From Aequorivita viscosa (GTDB taxonomy: Bacteria; Bacteroidota; Bacteroidia; Flavobacteriales; Flavobacteriaceae): DNA of 64,000 nt. Location of the stretch: contig NZ_FNNS01000007.1 in assembly GCF_900106795.1 (NCBI RefSeq), forward strand, positions 98,973-162,972, given 5' to 3'. The notes beneath the pieces were generated by a model. The model saw nothing but the letters and a program-made list of their open reading frames with translations. It was not told where the DNA came from and made no database searches. Shown here in pieces: positions 15,982 to 25,640 of the stretch (position 1 is the stretch's first letter; every line of letters begins with the position of its first letter). Made by a program: the position numbers and the translations under genes.

Positions 15982-16530
15982 TTACTTAATCTCAGCATCT
16001 ACTCTTCCACATTTTAGCATTTTATCACCAAAATAAGGATTCAAAATATCTTTACTACTGCTTATCCAAGAAGCTCCTCTGTTATTAAAAGCCATTGGGC
16101 AGTATTGTTTGTATAACATACCAGATTCTAAAGAACCTTCAAGCATTTTCTCAATACCATCACTTAAATGCTCAAAGTTCTCACGTTGTATTTTTATGTC
16201 ATCGGAACTCGCGATAATCGAAACCGCTTTTTGAACTTCTTCATCTAATTTAACTTCCTTAAGCATAGATTCTAAATCTTTAGCTGCGCTTGAGGTTGCT
16301 TGGGCATCAGTATTAACCAAGGCGGCTTCTACTTTAATATATTGATTAAAAACAGCTTCTACCTTAGAGTCTTTAAAAACAGCATCGGTTTGAGCCACTT
16401 CGTAAGTTTCTTTTGATTCTGGAGCAGTGTCTACAGTTACTACTTCAAGTTCAGCTTCTTTTGTATTGTCTTTGCAAGAAAAAAGCGAAACGCTTAATAG
16501 CGCTAAAAAAAGAATTGATAGGTTTTTCAT
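15982..16530 (-). CDS. DUF3347 domain lipoprotein
   Basis: 182 residues from the ATG at 16530, chosen because the signal peptide (MKNLSILFLALLSVSLFSC) begins there. The lipobox Cys is at 19. After an acidic linker comes a helical DUF3347 domain (VFNQYIKVEAALVNTDAQAT) ending in YKQYCPMAFNNRGASWISSS and PYFGDKMLKCG. The family's C-terminal CPM...G-W...NPYFGxxMxxCG is conserved and may bind metal; such domains also occur in CusB-like efflux adaptors. It is the most upstream gene of the copper group. Confidence 0.85.
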   Translation of the reverse strand: MKNLSILFLALLSVSLFSCKDNTKEAELEVVTVDTAPESKETYEVAQTDAVFKDSKVEAVFNQYIKVEAALVNTDAQATSSAAKDLESMLKEVKLDEEVQKAVSIIASSDDIKIQRENFEHLSDGIEKMLEGSLESGMLYKQYCPMAFNNRGASWISSSKDILNPYFGDKMLKCGRVDAEIK

Positions 16531-16568
16531 GTGTGTAAAATTTTTAGAAAGGCAAAGATACCAAAAAT

Positions 16569-17003
16569 TCAATTGACTTTTCGCTTCTGAAAATAAAAGG
16601 CAGGTAGCAGGATAAGTAGAAATAAGGGTTGAATTAAAAACCTTCGTATATAAAATAATACCAAGAGGTTGTCTGTTCCGTCTGATGTATAAATCATAAA
16701 ACTGAAAACAGCGAAAAATAGCACAAAGAGCACAAGGTATAGTAACGCAGAAAGTTTGATTATTCCTTTATCAAAAAAAACCAACCAAAGTATTGCCAAT
16801 GACGCCAAAGTATTTAGCAAGTAACGTGCTGCAATACCACCATATAGTGCCAAGTTATCCATTTCAGGAAGCGGTAATTCCTTATAATCGCTTTTAAAAA
16901 ACTCAAGAAGCGGGTCATAAAACCAGCTGCCTTCAAAAGCACGAATAGCGAGCAAAAGAATGCAACAAAGAGCAATACCTACTATTCTAATTACTTGTTT
17001 CAC
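16569..17003 (-). CDS. Exosortase F system-associated membrane protein
   Basis: 144 residues with four hydrophobic segments and a short loop after the first (FEGSWFYDPLLEFFKSDYKE), the form of the XrtF partner protein. Its start overlaps the stop of XrtF by four bases (17000-17003), so the two are coupled. Its biochemical role is unknown. Confidence 0.8.
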   Translation of the reverse strand: MKQVIRIVGIALCCILLLAIRAFEGSWFYDPLLEFFKSDYKELPLPEMDNLALYGGIAARYLLNTLASLAILWLVFFDKGIIKLSALLYLVLFVLFFAVFSFMIYTSDGTDNLLVLFYIRRFLIQPLFLLILLPAFYFQKRKVN

Positions 17004-17545
17004 TTAGCAGGTTTTGAGTTCAACGTTTTTACCCAAACAATCCAGAGTATAAACACCATTCCATAAATCACAGCTGGAAACACTACAGAATGAAGCTCTT
17101 CCTGATACTCAGGATATTTGTATAATGCAACTGTGAGTAGCGCAATTCGAATAATGTTTACAACATAAATTAACACTGCTCCCGCCAAAAGAAATAGGAA
17201 TGTTTTCTTAAATTTTTCGGCAAACGAAATAATAAAAGAAACGAAAAGAATGATTACGCTTGCTGCGTTACACCCTTCTACAATGTTAACGGCATAATTA
17301 TTTTCAATAATAATAAGTACCCCTTTGCGCACAGTATCTACTTGCAGATTTGCAACATATCCAAAAGCTTCTAAAAGCGCCGCACTTTGTCTTGCCACAA
17401 GGTTGGTAATGTAATCTGGATAAAATCCACCAGTAACCGAAACTTTTAAATAATAGGCGTAGAGGGCACTGAGTATTAAATAAGTTCCTAAGAAAATTGC
17501 TAGAAACTGTATGACCGATTTGTATTTTTTAAAGAGTTCTTTCAA
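17000..17545 (-). CDS. xrtF: Exosortase family transpeptidase XrtF
   Basis: 181 residues from a TTG at 17545. Longer readings up to 17755 would run through the divergent GAF gene and add a non-homologous Cys-rich extension. The protein is multi-spanning, with the exosortase triad: Cys near 93 (NIVEGCNAASV), Arg near 135 (VVNIIRIALL) and His near 152 (EELHSVVFPAV). Exosortases cleave and attach proteins bearing a C-terminal sorting signal. I see no clear substrate for it in this window. Confidence 0.85.
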   Translation of the reverse strand: MKELFKKYKSVIQFLAIFLGTYLILSALYAYYLKVSVTGGFYPDYITNLVARQSAALLEAFGYVANLQVDTVRKGVLIIIENNYAVNIVEGCNAASVIILFVSFIISFAEKFKKTFLFLLAGAVLIYVVNIIRIALLTVALYKYPEYQEELHSVVFPAVIYGMVFILWIVWVKTLNSKPAK

Positions 17546-17648
17546 AGGATTTCTTTCTATATTTTTAACAAATATACAGTAATTGTTGTATGCACAAAGT
17601 CTTAGTTTTGAAATACCTTTGAACAAACAAAATTCAAAATAACATCGT

Positions 17649-18104
17649 ATGTCTTTCAATTCACTTAAACCCAAGATAGAGACCATTTTAGCTAATAAAA
17701 ACCGAAACAATGAACAGCTACTTACAGAAGTTTGTGAACTGTTGCAATCGAACATTGAGTACTACGATTGGGTAGGATTTTATTTTGCAAACGAAGCTGA
17801 AAAAACGTTGCACCTAAAAGCTTTTGCAGGTGAAGCGACAGACCATACGGTTATTCCTTTCGGAAAAGGAATTTGCGGGCAAGTTGCCGTTTCCAATTCA
17901 AATTTTGTGGTTCCCGACGTGAAAGCACAGGACAACTATATCGCTTGCAGCATTAATGTGAAATCTGAAATAGTAATTCCTTTATTTAAGAATGGTAAAA
18001 ACATTGGTCAGATAGACATAGACTCTCACGTAGCCGATCCTTTTTCTGAAGAAGACGAACGCTTTCTAGAATGGGTAAACCAAGTAGTTGCCGAAAAACT
18101 ATAG
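17649..18104 (+). CDS. GAF-domain protein, probable free methionine-(R)-sulfoxide reductase
   Basis: 151 residues spanning one GAF domain: YYDWVGFYFA, GKGICGQVA, VVPDVKAQDNYIACS, KSEIVIPLF, GQIDIDSH, FSEEDERFLEWV. The match is to fRMsr (YebR/MsrC), which reduces free Met-R-sulfoxide. The family usually has three cysteines. Here the catalytic and one partner are kept (C100 and C76, spaced 24 as in the E. coli enzyme), but the third position is His66. Activity is therefore likely but recycling may differ. It is divergent from xrtF with a ~100-base shared leader. Confidence 0.8.
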   Translation: MSFNSLKPKIETILANKNRNNEQLLTEVCELLQSNIEYYDWVGFYFANEAEKTLHLKAFAGEATDHTVIPFGKGICGQVAVSNSNFVVPDVKAQDNYIACSINVKSEIVIPLFKNGKNIGQIDIDSHVADPFSEEDERFLEWVNQVVAEKL

Positions 18105-18259
18105 TCATTTTTATTTAAAATTCTGAGCGTAATTACTTTTTAAATTCCAAAATACAAAACACAAATCCCAAAACCAATTGTTTAACCTTTGGAGTTTGGA
18201 GTTTGAGCTTTGGATATTTTTTTGTTATTTAACACTTGTGAATTGAGATTTACTCAGCT

Positions 18260-19516
18260 TTACATTCCCGTCCTAATAGCCTCAACAGGATCTAATTTGG
18301 AAGCCGAAATTGCGGGAAGTATTCCAGAAATAAGACCAATTATAGCCGAAATTGCCGTACCCAGGAACATATTCCAAGGCGAAAGAATAAATTGAAAGTC
18401 ACCCGTAAATTGCGACACGATTATCGAAGCAATATACACCAAGACCAACCCAATTAACCCGCCAATTACAGCTAGAATAACTGCTTCAAACAAAAACTGA
18501 AAGAGGATAAATTTATTCTTGGCTCCCAATGACTTTTGAATACCAATCAAGTTGGTACGTTCTTTTACACTCACAAACATAATATTTGCAATTCCGAAGC
18601 CACCAACTAAGAGCGAAAAACCACTTATAATTAAGCCTATTACATTCATGCTTCCTGTAATTTCATCTATAAAATCTGTAAGACCTTGCATTTGATTTAC
18701 AAAGAAGTTGCTAATCTGATCGGGTTTCAGGCCTCGTTTTACACGAAGTTGTTGCGTTAACATTGCTTTAAATTCGGCCTGATCAACACCTTTTTTGGGT
18801 TTGATTACTATCTGCGGGAAGGACGCCTTGTTATTATCTCCATAAATTCGCCTAACCACGTTTACAGGCAGGTACATAGAAGTATCTTTTGAGTTTCCAA
18901 AAATTCCAGCTCCTTCTTTTTCCAATACTCCAATCACCGAAAATTTTCTACCGTATATTCTAACTTTTTTCCCAATAGCATTGGCAGAACCACCAAATAG
19001 TTTGTTTGCAATTTCATGTCCTAACACCACCACCATAGAACCACTATTAGATTCGGATGCATTAAAAAATCTTCCTTCGTCGAGCTTAAGCGATTCAATA
19101 TTGTAATAGCTATCGGTAACAGCACCAACCGGAACATTATCTACTTGGTTATCTTCATATTTCACTGTTTCGTTAGGAACGTTGAGCGTGAAAGTTGCGT
19201 AATCTAAATTTGGTGTATTTCGTTCTAAATATTGATACTCATCGTAGGTAACATCAGGAAACTGTTGCCATTTCCATTGTGGAATATCTGTAGGACCAAA
19301 GTTGACCCGCATTATTATTACCGTACTATTATCAAGCCCGCTAATACTACCTTCAATTTCCTTTTTTAGCGAGTCTACCGCTGCCAAGACGGCAATAATT
19401 GAGAAAATTCCAATAGTTACACCCACTAGCGAAAGAAAAGTTCGTAGCTTATTGTTTGTCAACGCATTGAGAGCGAAGTTGAAACTTTCCTTTAAAACCC
19501 TTAAATAAATTAGCAT
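18260..19516 (-). CDS. MacB/FtsX-family ABC transporter permease
   Basis: 418 residues with an N-terminal helix (LRTFLSLVGVTIGIFSIIAV), a large periplasmic MacB-type domain (~45-270) and three C-terminal helices (IIGLISGILPAISASKLDPV near the end). SLGAKNKFILFQFLFEA is the usual cytoplasmic coupling segment. These permeases work with a MacB/LolD-type ATPase in mechanotransmission or lipoprotein and drug export. No ATPase gene is adjacent here. It is divergent from purH. Confidence 0.85.
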   Translation of the reverse strand: MLIYLRVLKESFNFALNALTNNKLRTFLSLVGVTIGIFSIIAVLAAVDSLKKEIEGSISGLDNSTVIIMRVNFGPTDIPQWKWQQFPDVTYDEYQYLERNTPNLDYATFTLNVPNETVKYEDNQVDNVPVGAVTDSYYNIESLKLDEGRFFNASESNSGSMVVVLGHEIANKLFGGSANAIGKKVRIYGRKFSVIGVLEKEGAGIFGNSKDTSMYLPVNVVRRIYGDNNKASFPQIVIKPKKGVDQAEFKAMLTQQLRVKRGLKPDQISNFFVNQMQGLTDFIDEITGSMNVIGLIISGFSLLVGGFGIANIMFVSVKERTNLIGIQKSLGAKNKFILFQFLFEAVILAVIGGLIGLVLVYIASIIVSQFTGDFQFILSPWNMFLGTAISAIIGLISGILPAISASKLDPVEAIRTGM

Positions 19517-19645
19517 CTATTCGATTTTCCTGTTAAATCTACCAAACTTGAAGGATTTTTATCGATTAAAAAATTCCTTTTTACAAGTTGATAAAAGTAT
19601 GACGTTTTATACGTGTATACGTTACAAATTTACTAATCAATTATG

Positions 19646-19653
19646 TACTTTTG
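19646..19653 (+). promoter_or_regulatory. Probable -7 box of the purH promoter
   Basis: TACTTTTG fits the Bacteroidota TAnnTTTG box, 37 bases before the purH ATG. No TTG lies at the expected -33 spacing. An upstream TATACGTGTATACG stretch might bind a regulator. Confidence 0.5.
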
Positions 19654-19690
19654 CATCTTTCCAAAAAATGACATTCAAATAGTTTTCTAA

Positions 19691-21223
19691 ATGAGCAATT
19701 CGAAAAAAATAACTTCGGCATTAATATCTGTTTTTAGTAAAGAAGGCCTTGCTCCTATAGTGAGAAAATTGAACGAACAAAACGTTACAATTTATTCTAC
19801 TGGCGGAACAGAAAAATTTATTAACGACCTAGGAATTAAAGTAGTAGCTGTAGAGGATATTACCAATTACCCTTCAATCTTAGGTGGTCGTGTAAAAACG
19901 CTTCACCCAAAAGTTTTCGGCGGAATCTTGAATAGGCAAGATAACGAAAATGATGTTGCCGAAATGGCTCAGTATAACATCCCTCAAATTGATGCTGTAA
20001 TAGTAGATTTGTATCCGTTTGAAAAAACTGTAGCATCGGGAGCTTCGGAAGCAGACATCATCGAAAAAATTGATATTGGAGGAATATCATTGATTCGTGC
20101 TGCAGCAAAAAACTTTAAAGACACCATCTGCGTTTCTTCGGTTGAAGACTATGCTGAGTTTCTTGAATTAATTTCTGAAAACGACGGATTTATTTCATTA
20201 GAAAACCGAAAACGATTTGCTGCTAAGTCATTTAACATCTCTTCAAATTACGACACAGCAATTTTCAATTATTTCAATACTGAAGAAAAGCTACCTGCTT
20301 TTAAAATAAGTGAGACCAACGGACAACAGCTTCGATATGGCGAAAACCCGCATCAAGAAGGTCATTTTTTTGGGGATTTTGACGCTGTATTCGACAAACT
20401 TCACGGAAAGGAATTGAGTTACAACAATTTATTAGACGTTGATGCCGCTGTAAATTTGATGAGCGAATTTAAAGGCCAAGCTCCTACTTTTGCCATTTTA
20501 AAACATAACAATGCTTGCGGACTGGCACAACGAGATACATTACAAGAAGCTTATTTAGCTGCATTAGCTGGAGATCCAGTTTCGGCCTTTGGTGGTGTTT
20601 TAATCAGCAATACCGAAATTGATGAAGTTACAGCAAACGAAATTCACGATCTATTTTGTGAAGTAGTAATCGCGCCATCGTTTACGCCAAAAGCTATAAC
20701 CCTGCTGCAGGGCAAAAAGAATCGTATTTTACTTGTTCAAAAAGAAGTTACATTACCATCTAAATCTGTACGAACTTGCCTTAATGGTCTTTTAGTTCAA
20801 GATAAGGACCAAATAACCGACACGGAAGAAATTTTAACACACGCTACAGACAATAAGCCTAGCCCAAACGAGTTAGAAGATTTGTTGTTCGCATCTAAAA
20901 TATGCAAACACACAAAAAGTAACACAATTGTTCTAGTAAAAGGAAAACAGCTATTTGCCAGTGGTACGGGTCAGACTAGTAGAGTAGATGCGTTACGACA
21001 AGCAATCGACAAAGCACAATCTTTTGATTTCGATCTAGAAGGAGCCGTTATGGCGAGCGATGCGTTTTTCCCGTTTCCAGACTGTGTTGAGATTGCAAAC
21101 AAGGCAGGAATAAAGTCCGTTATCCAACCAGGTGGATCTATAAAAGACAGCCTAAGTATAGACTATTGTAACGAGAATAAAATGGCAATGGTATTTACTG
21201 GAATTCGCCATTTTAAGCATTAA
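19691..21223 (+). CDS. purH: Bifunctional AICAR formyltransferase / IMP cyclohydrolase
   Basis: 510 residues, normal for the family in this phylum. The N-terminal MGS-like IMP cyclohydrolase domain covers ~1-140 (STGGTEKFI, GGRVKTLHPKVFGG) and the formyltransferase domain the rest (LRYGENPHQEG, LKHNNACGLA, DPVSAFGG, QTSRVDALRQA, ASDAFFPFPD, IQPGGSIKD). It carries out the last two steps of IMP synthesis. It precedes mreB with a 65-base gap. Confidence 0.97.
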   Translation: MSNSKKITSALISVFSKEGLAPIVRKLNEQNVTIYSTGGTEKFINDLGIKVVAVEDITNYPSILGGRVKTLHPKVFGGILNRQDNENDVAEMAQYNIPQIDAVIVDLYPFEKTVASGASEADIIEKIDIGGISLIRAAAKNFKDTICVSSVEDYAEFLELISENDGFISLENRKRFAAKSFNISSNYDTAIFNYFNTEEKLPAFKISETNGQQLRYGENPHQEGHFFGDFDAVFDKLHGKELSYNNLLDVDAAVNLMSEFKGQAPTFAILKHNNACGLAQRDTLQEAYLAALAGDPVSAFGGVLISNTEIDEVTANEIHDLFCEVVIAPSFTPKAITLLQGKKNRILLVQKEVTLPSKSVRTCLNGLLVQDKDQITDTEEILTHATDNKPSPNELEDLLFASKICKHTKSNTIVLVKGKQLFASGTGQTSRVDALRQAIDKAQSFDFDLEGAVMASDAFFPFPDCVEIANKAGIKSVIQPGGSIKDSLSIDYCNENKMAMVFTGIRHFKH

Positions 21224-21230
21224 TTTTTGT

Positions 21231-21238
21231 TACATTTG
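21231..21238 (+). promoter_or_regulatory. Candidate -7 box for the mre operon
   Basis: TACATTTG lies 51 bases before the mreB ATG, right after the purH stop. The -33 TTG is not clear. Confidence 0.45.
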
Positions 21239-21288
21239 TTAAAACCAAACCATAAAGCATTAACCCCCAACTCCACGAATAATAAAAT

Positions 21289-22317
21289 ATGGGATTTTTT
21301 GACTTCCTAACTGAAGAAATAGCCATTGATCTTGGTACCGCTAACACTTTAATCATCCATAACGACAAAGTTGTAGTGGATGCGCCTTCTATTGTGGCTC
21401 GAGACCGTTCATCAGGAAAAATAATTGCTGTAGGTAGAGAAGCCGCACTAATGCAAGGCAAAACCCACGAAAACATAAAAACAATACGCCCACTAAAAGA
21501 TGGGGTTATTGCTGATTTTGACGCTAGCGAGAAGATGATAAACATGTTTATCAGCGATATTCCCGCTTTAAAGAAGAAATGGATAAAGCCATCACTACGA
21601 ATGGTTATCTGTATTCCAAGCGGTATTACCGAAGTAGAAATGAGAGCGGTAAAAGAAAGTGCCGAGCGCGTTAACGCAAAAGAAGTTTATTTAATACACG
21701 AGCCTATGGCTGCTGCAATTGGTATTGGAGTTGACATTATGCAGCCCAAAGGAAACATGATTGTAGATATAGGTGGCGGAACCACCGAAATAGCTGTAAT
21801 CGCACTTGGCGGAATTGTTTGTGATAAATCTGTGAAAATTGCAGGCGATGTTTTTACCAATGATATTGTTTACTATATGCGAACCCAACACAACCTTTAT
21901 GTTGGTGAAAGAACTGCCGAAAAAATTAAAATCCAGATTGGTGCTGCTACAGAAGATCTTGAGTCGCCACCAGACGAAATGGAAGTGCAAGGAAGAGATT
22001 TACTTACTGGGAAACCAAAGCAAGTGGAAATTTCGTACCGGGAAATCGCAAAAGCACTAGATAAGTCTATTCTTCGAATTGAGGATGCGGTAATGGAAAC
22101 GCTTTCACAAACCCCACCAGAACTTGCAGCCGATATTTATAATACCGGAATTTATTTAGCAGGTGGAGGTTCTATGCTTAGAGGGTTAGACAAACGACTT
22201 TCATTAAAAACCGACCTTCCTGTTTATATTGCCGAAGATCCACTTCGCGCAGTAGTACGGGGTACAGGAATCTGCCTTAAAAACTTGAGCAAATTCAAAA
22301 GTGTTTTAATAAAATAA
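21289..22317 (+). CDS. mreB: Rod-shape-determining actin homologue MreB
   Basis: 342 residues with the actin-fold phosphate and adenosine motifs (AIDLGTANTLI, IVDIGGGTTEIAV, GIYLAGGGSMLRG). It polymerises under the inner membrane and directs lateral wall synthesis. It heads mreB-mreC-mreD-mrdA-rodA, the complete elongasome operon. Confidence 0.97.
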   Translation: MGFFDFLTEEIAIDLGTANTLIIHNDKVVVDAPSIVARDRSSGKIIAVGREAALMQGKTHENIKTIRPLKDGVIADFDASEKMINMFISDIPALKKKWIKPSLRMVICIPSGITEVEMRAVKESAERVNAKEVYLIHEPMAAAIGIGVDIMQPKGNMIVDIGGGTTEIAVIALGGIVCDKSVKIAGDVFTNDIVYYMRTQHNLYVGERTAEKIKIQIGAATEDLESPPDEMEVQGRDLLTGKPKQVEISYREIAKALDKSILRIEDAVMETLSQTPPELAADIYNTGIYLAGGGSMLRGLDKRLSLKTDLPVYIAEDPLRAVVRGTGICLKNLSKFKSVLIK

Positions 22318-22457
22318 ATTCATTTTCACTTCTAGAACATTCAAGCACTAATATTCTTAATAAAATGGGCGTAATTTTCGGGATTCCCATTCAAAGCAAA
22401 AAAATGTCTTCAGGGTTGTAACTGAGACTTAAAATACCTGAATAAGCACGAACGGCG

Positions 22458-23282
22458 ATGCAGCAGATTATTTACTTTTTCATCCGAAACAAAAATTCCA
22501 TGGTGTTTGCCGTGCTGTTTATTGTCTCGATTCTGCTAACCATCCAAACTCATAATTATCACAACGATAAATTTATTAGTTCTGCAAACTATGTAACTGG
22601 AGGTATTTTTAAATTTAAAAACAGTCTTACCGATTATATTTACTTAGGAACTGCAAACGAAAAACTACTAGAGGAAAACCTTATTCTACGTAAGCGGTTA
22701 GAAAAATTTAGAGACATTGCACCCTTACCGGCATTAGATACGATCGCCCTGCCAAAATTTGACTATTTATCTGCTACCGTTATCAACAATAACTATTCAA
22801 AAACCAAAAATCAAATAACTTTAGATAAGGGAAGCGCCGATGAACTTGAAATAGATATGGGAGTAATTTCCAGTCACGGCCTTGTAGGAATTGTTAGTGA
22901 TATTTCGAAAAACTATGCTATGGTGCAGACAATCCTAAACACCAGAAGCCGAATAAACGCCAAACTAAAAAAGTCGAATCACTTTGGCACTTTAATTTGG
23001 AACACCAAAGATCCTAATGTAGTACAGCTAATCGACATTCCGCGTATTGCGAAAATTGAAAAAGGTGATACAATTATTACGGGTGGAAGATCAACAATTT
23101 TTCCGGAAGGAATCCTAATTGGTGTGGTTCAAGACTATCATTCAGATAAAGATGACAACTACTATTATATCAATGTAAAGTTATTCAACGATATGACCAG
23201 TCTTCAACATGTTTATTTAATTAAAAACAATGAAGCTGCCGAAATATTGCAATTAGAAAAAGGCGTGGACGATGCAGACTAA
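22458..23282 (+). CDS. mreC: Rod-shape protein MreC
   Basis: 274 residues: an N-terminal cytoplasmic start, one membrane helix (~15-30, MVFAVLFIVSILL), a coiled coil around 68-85 and the periplasmic beta domain (GSADELEIDMGVISSHGLVG, GDTIITGGRSTIFPEGILIG). It links MreB to PBP2. The gap to mreB is 140 bases with no clear gene, and it overlaps mreD by 11 bases. Confidence 0.93.
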   Translation: MQQIIYFFIRNKNSMVFAVLFIVSILLTIQTHNYHNDKFISSANYVTGGIFKFKNSLTDYIYLGTANEKLLEENLILRKRLEKFRDIAPLPALDTIALPKFDYLSATVINNNYSKTKNQITLDKGSADELEIDMGVISSHGLVGIVSDISKNYAMVQTILNTRSRINAKLKKSNHFGTLIWNTKDPNVVQLIDIPRIAKIEKGDTIITGGRSTIFPEGILIGVVQDYHSDKDDNYYYINVKLFNDMTSLQHVYLIKNNEAAEILQLEKGVDDAD

Positions 23283-23781
23283 AGAAATCTTAATCAATAT
23301 CGCCCGTTTTGTACTGCTTGTTTTTCTACAAGTATTTCTGCTGAATAACATTAACTTAGGAGGTTATATAAACCCTTATGTGTACATACTTTTTATTCTG
23401 CTATATCCTTCAGACGGAAATACAACGCTTCTTATATTCCTGAGTTTTTTGCTTGGTTTATCTGTTGATATTTTTGAAGATTCGGGAGGAGTTCACGCTG
23501 CGGCCTGCGCTTTCGTTGCTTACATCAGGCCATTAGTTTTAAAATACTCTTTTGGGACTAGTTACGAATACAACACCATAAACCTTAAAAAATCTGGCGC
23601 AACCGAGCGTATCCTATACGTTGCATCAATCGTGTTTCTTCATCATTTTGTAATGTTTGCCCTTGAAATTTTCAGCTTTGGACACACCTTACTTTTGTTG
23701 AAGTCTACGTTATTTTCAGGTATATTCACATTTGTACTCATTCTTGGGAGCTTAATAATATTCACTAAAAAAACCACGTGA
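23272..23781 (+). CDS. mreD: Rod-shape protein MreD
   Basis: 169 residues, almost wholly hydrophobic, with about five membrane segments. Sequence similarity is weak in this family, so the call leans on its place between mreC and mrdA and on its topology (NINLGGYINPYVYILFILLY, GLSVDIFEDSGG). It overlaps both neighbours. Confidence 0.88.
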   Translation: MQTKEILINIARFVLLVFLQVFLLNNINLGGYINPYVYILFILLYPSDGNTTLLIFLSFLLGLSVDIFEDSGGVHAAACAFVAYIRPLVLKYSFGTSYEYNTINLKKSGATERILYVASIVFLHHFVMFALEIFSFGHTLLLLKSTLFSGIFTFVLILGSLIIFTKKTT

Positions 23782-25640
23782 GAAAAGCTGTTCTTTACAT
23801 ACTTGTCTTAATAAGCGGTGTGCTTTTTACTGCTCGGCTTTTCTATTTACAAGTGTTCGACGGCGCTTCAGATTCTTTAGATAAAAACAACGCGATAAAA
23901 ATTATGTACGACTACCCACAACGAGGGTATATGTTTGATCGCAACAACAAATTGTTGGTTTCTAATCAACCGTCGTATGACGTGATGGTTATTCCGAAAG
24001 ACGTTAAACCACTTGACACTTTAGAATTCTGCAGGCTTTTAAAAATCACGAATGAAGAATTTAAAGAAATTCTCCGCAAAGCAAGAGTGTATTCCCCTCG
24101 ATTGCCTTCTGTAGTGGTTCCGCAGTTAAACAAAGCCGATTATGCCTCCCTGTCTGAAAAAATGCATAAATACGAAGGGTTTTACATACAACGACGTTCG
24201 TTACGCGAATATCAGGTAGATCATTCTGCAAATGTCATGGGTTATATAGCCGAGGTTAATAATGCTATTATTCAGAAAAACCCGTATTACCAGATGGGGG
24301 AATTAATAGGAACGGCCGGCGTAGAAAAAGAATATGAAGATGTATTACGGGGTGAAAAAGGCGTAAAATACATTCAAAAGGATAGATTCAATCGCGATAT
24401 TGGCCCCTATAAAGACGGTATTTACGACACCTTACCTACAAGAGGTAAAGATATTCAACTAACTATTGATGCCACACTTCAGAAGTACGGACAAGAGTTA
24501 ATGATTAATAAACGAGGCGGCATCGTTGCTATAGAACCTGCTACAGGTGAAATCTTGGCTCTTATAACAGCTCCTAGCTACGACCCTGCTTTGTTAGTAG
24601 GGAGAGACCGTTCAAGAAACTTCACCAAATTGTGGTATGACACCATTGCGAAACCATTATATGATCGAGTGTTAATGGGTGAATATCCACCAGGATCGCC
24701 ATTTAAAGCATTAACTGCTCTCATTGCTTTAGAAGAACAAGCTATAAGCGAATCTGAAATTGTAAACTGCCAAGGCGGATATCATTTTGGAAGAAGAGTT
24801 TTAAGATGTCACCATCGAGGTCCTGTTTCAATGGTTTCTAGTATCGCAAACTCTTGCAACACTTACTTCTGTACTGTTTATAAAAGTACAATGGATAAAT
24901 ATCCAAATCCTCAAGAAGGAATTGACCATTGGCGGGCACATTTATCCAGTTTCGGACTTGGTGATTTTCTAGGGTACGACTTGCCAAGCGGAAAGCGGGG
25001 AAATATACCAACCTCTACATATTACAATAGAATACACCAATATCCACAACACAGATGGTCTTCGTTGGCTACCATTTCAAATTCTATTGGCCAAGGAGAA
25101 GTATTGTTGACTCCTATTCAAATGGCCAATTTTACGGCAGTAATTGCCAATCGCGGGTTTTACTATACACCTCACATTATCAAAAATATTATTGGCCCCG
25201 ATACCATTCCGGGTAAGTTCAAAGAAAAGCACTACAGCACCGTATCTGCTGAACATTTTGAGCCAGTTGTTGAAGGAATGCATCAAGTTTATGAACGTGG
25301 TACCGCAGCATCAATTCGTATTCCAGGAATCGAAATTTGTGGAAAAACCGGAACAGCCGAAAATTATACACGAATAAATGGTAAGCGTATGCAACTAACC
25401 GACCATTCTATTTTTGTTGCATTTGCTCCTAAAGACGATCCTAAAATTGCCATAGCAGTATTTGTTGAAAACGGATATTGGGGATCTCGTTGGGCGGGCC
25501 GAATTGCCGGGCTAATGATTGAAAAATATCTTAAGGGTGAAATTACTAGAACAGATATGGAAAAATTTGTTCTAAACGGAAGTCTAGAAGCCGAATACGC
25601 CAAACCCTATAGCGGACAACCATTTACTATAAATAGATAA
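23778..25640 (+). CDS. mrdA: Penicillin-binding protein 2 (elongation transpeptidase)
   Basis: 620 residues from a GTG at 23778 that overlaps the mreD stop. It has an N-terminal membrane anchor, a pedestal domain (RGYMFDRNNKLLVSNQPSYD) and a transpeptidase domain with the three active-site motifs: SPFK near 305 (YPPGSPFKAL), SCN near 358 (ANSCNTYF) and KTG near 522 (CGKTGTAEN). It crosslinks lateral peptidoglycan together with RodA, whose gene follows. Confidence 0.96.
   Translation: MRKAVLYILVLISGVLFTARLFYLQVFDGASDSLDKNNAIKIMYDYPQRGYMFDRNNKLLVSNQPSYDVMVIPKDVKPLDTLEFCRLLKITNEEFKEILRKARVYSPRLPSVVVPQLNKADYASLSEKMHKYEGFYIQRRSLREYQVDHSANVMGYIAEVNNAIIQKNPYYQMGELIGTAGVEKEYEDVLRGEKGVKYIQKDRFNRDIGPYKDGIYDTLPTRGKDIQLTIDATLQKYGQELMINKRGGIVAIEPATGEILALITAPSYDPALLVGRDRSRNFTKLWYDTIAKPLYDRVLMGEYPPGSPFKALTALIALEEQAISESEIVNCQGGYHFGRRVLRCHHRGPVSMVSSIANSCNTYFCTVYKSTMDKYPNPQEGIDHWRAHLSSFGLGDFLGYDLPSGKRGNIPTSTYYNRIHQYPQHRWSSLATISNSIGQGEVLLTPIQMANFTAVIANRGFYYTPHIIKNIIGPDTIPGKFKEKHYSTVSAEHFEPVVEGMHQVYERGTAASIRIPGIEICGKTGTAENYTRINGKRMQLTDHSIFVAFAPKDDPKIAIAVFVENGYWGSRWAGRIAGLMIEKYLKGEITRTDMEKFVLNGSLEAEYAKPYSGQPFTINR

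Noticed and set aside
17546-17755. N-terminal extension of XrtF
   Set aside because: It would overlap most of the divergent GAF gene's start, adds a Cys-rich non-homologous segment, and the exosortase fold begins near the TTG at 17545.
18110-18250. Repetitive TTTGGAGTTTGGAGTTTGAG text as a regulatory element
   Set aside because: Low-complexity debris common in flavobacterial gaps, with no symmetry or conserved box.
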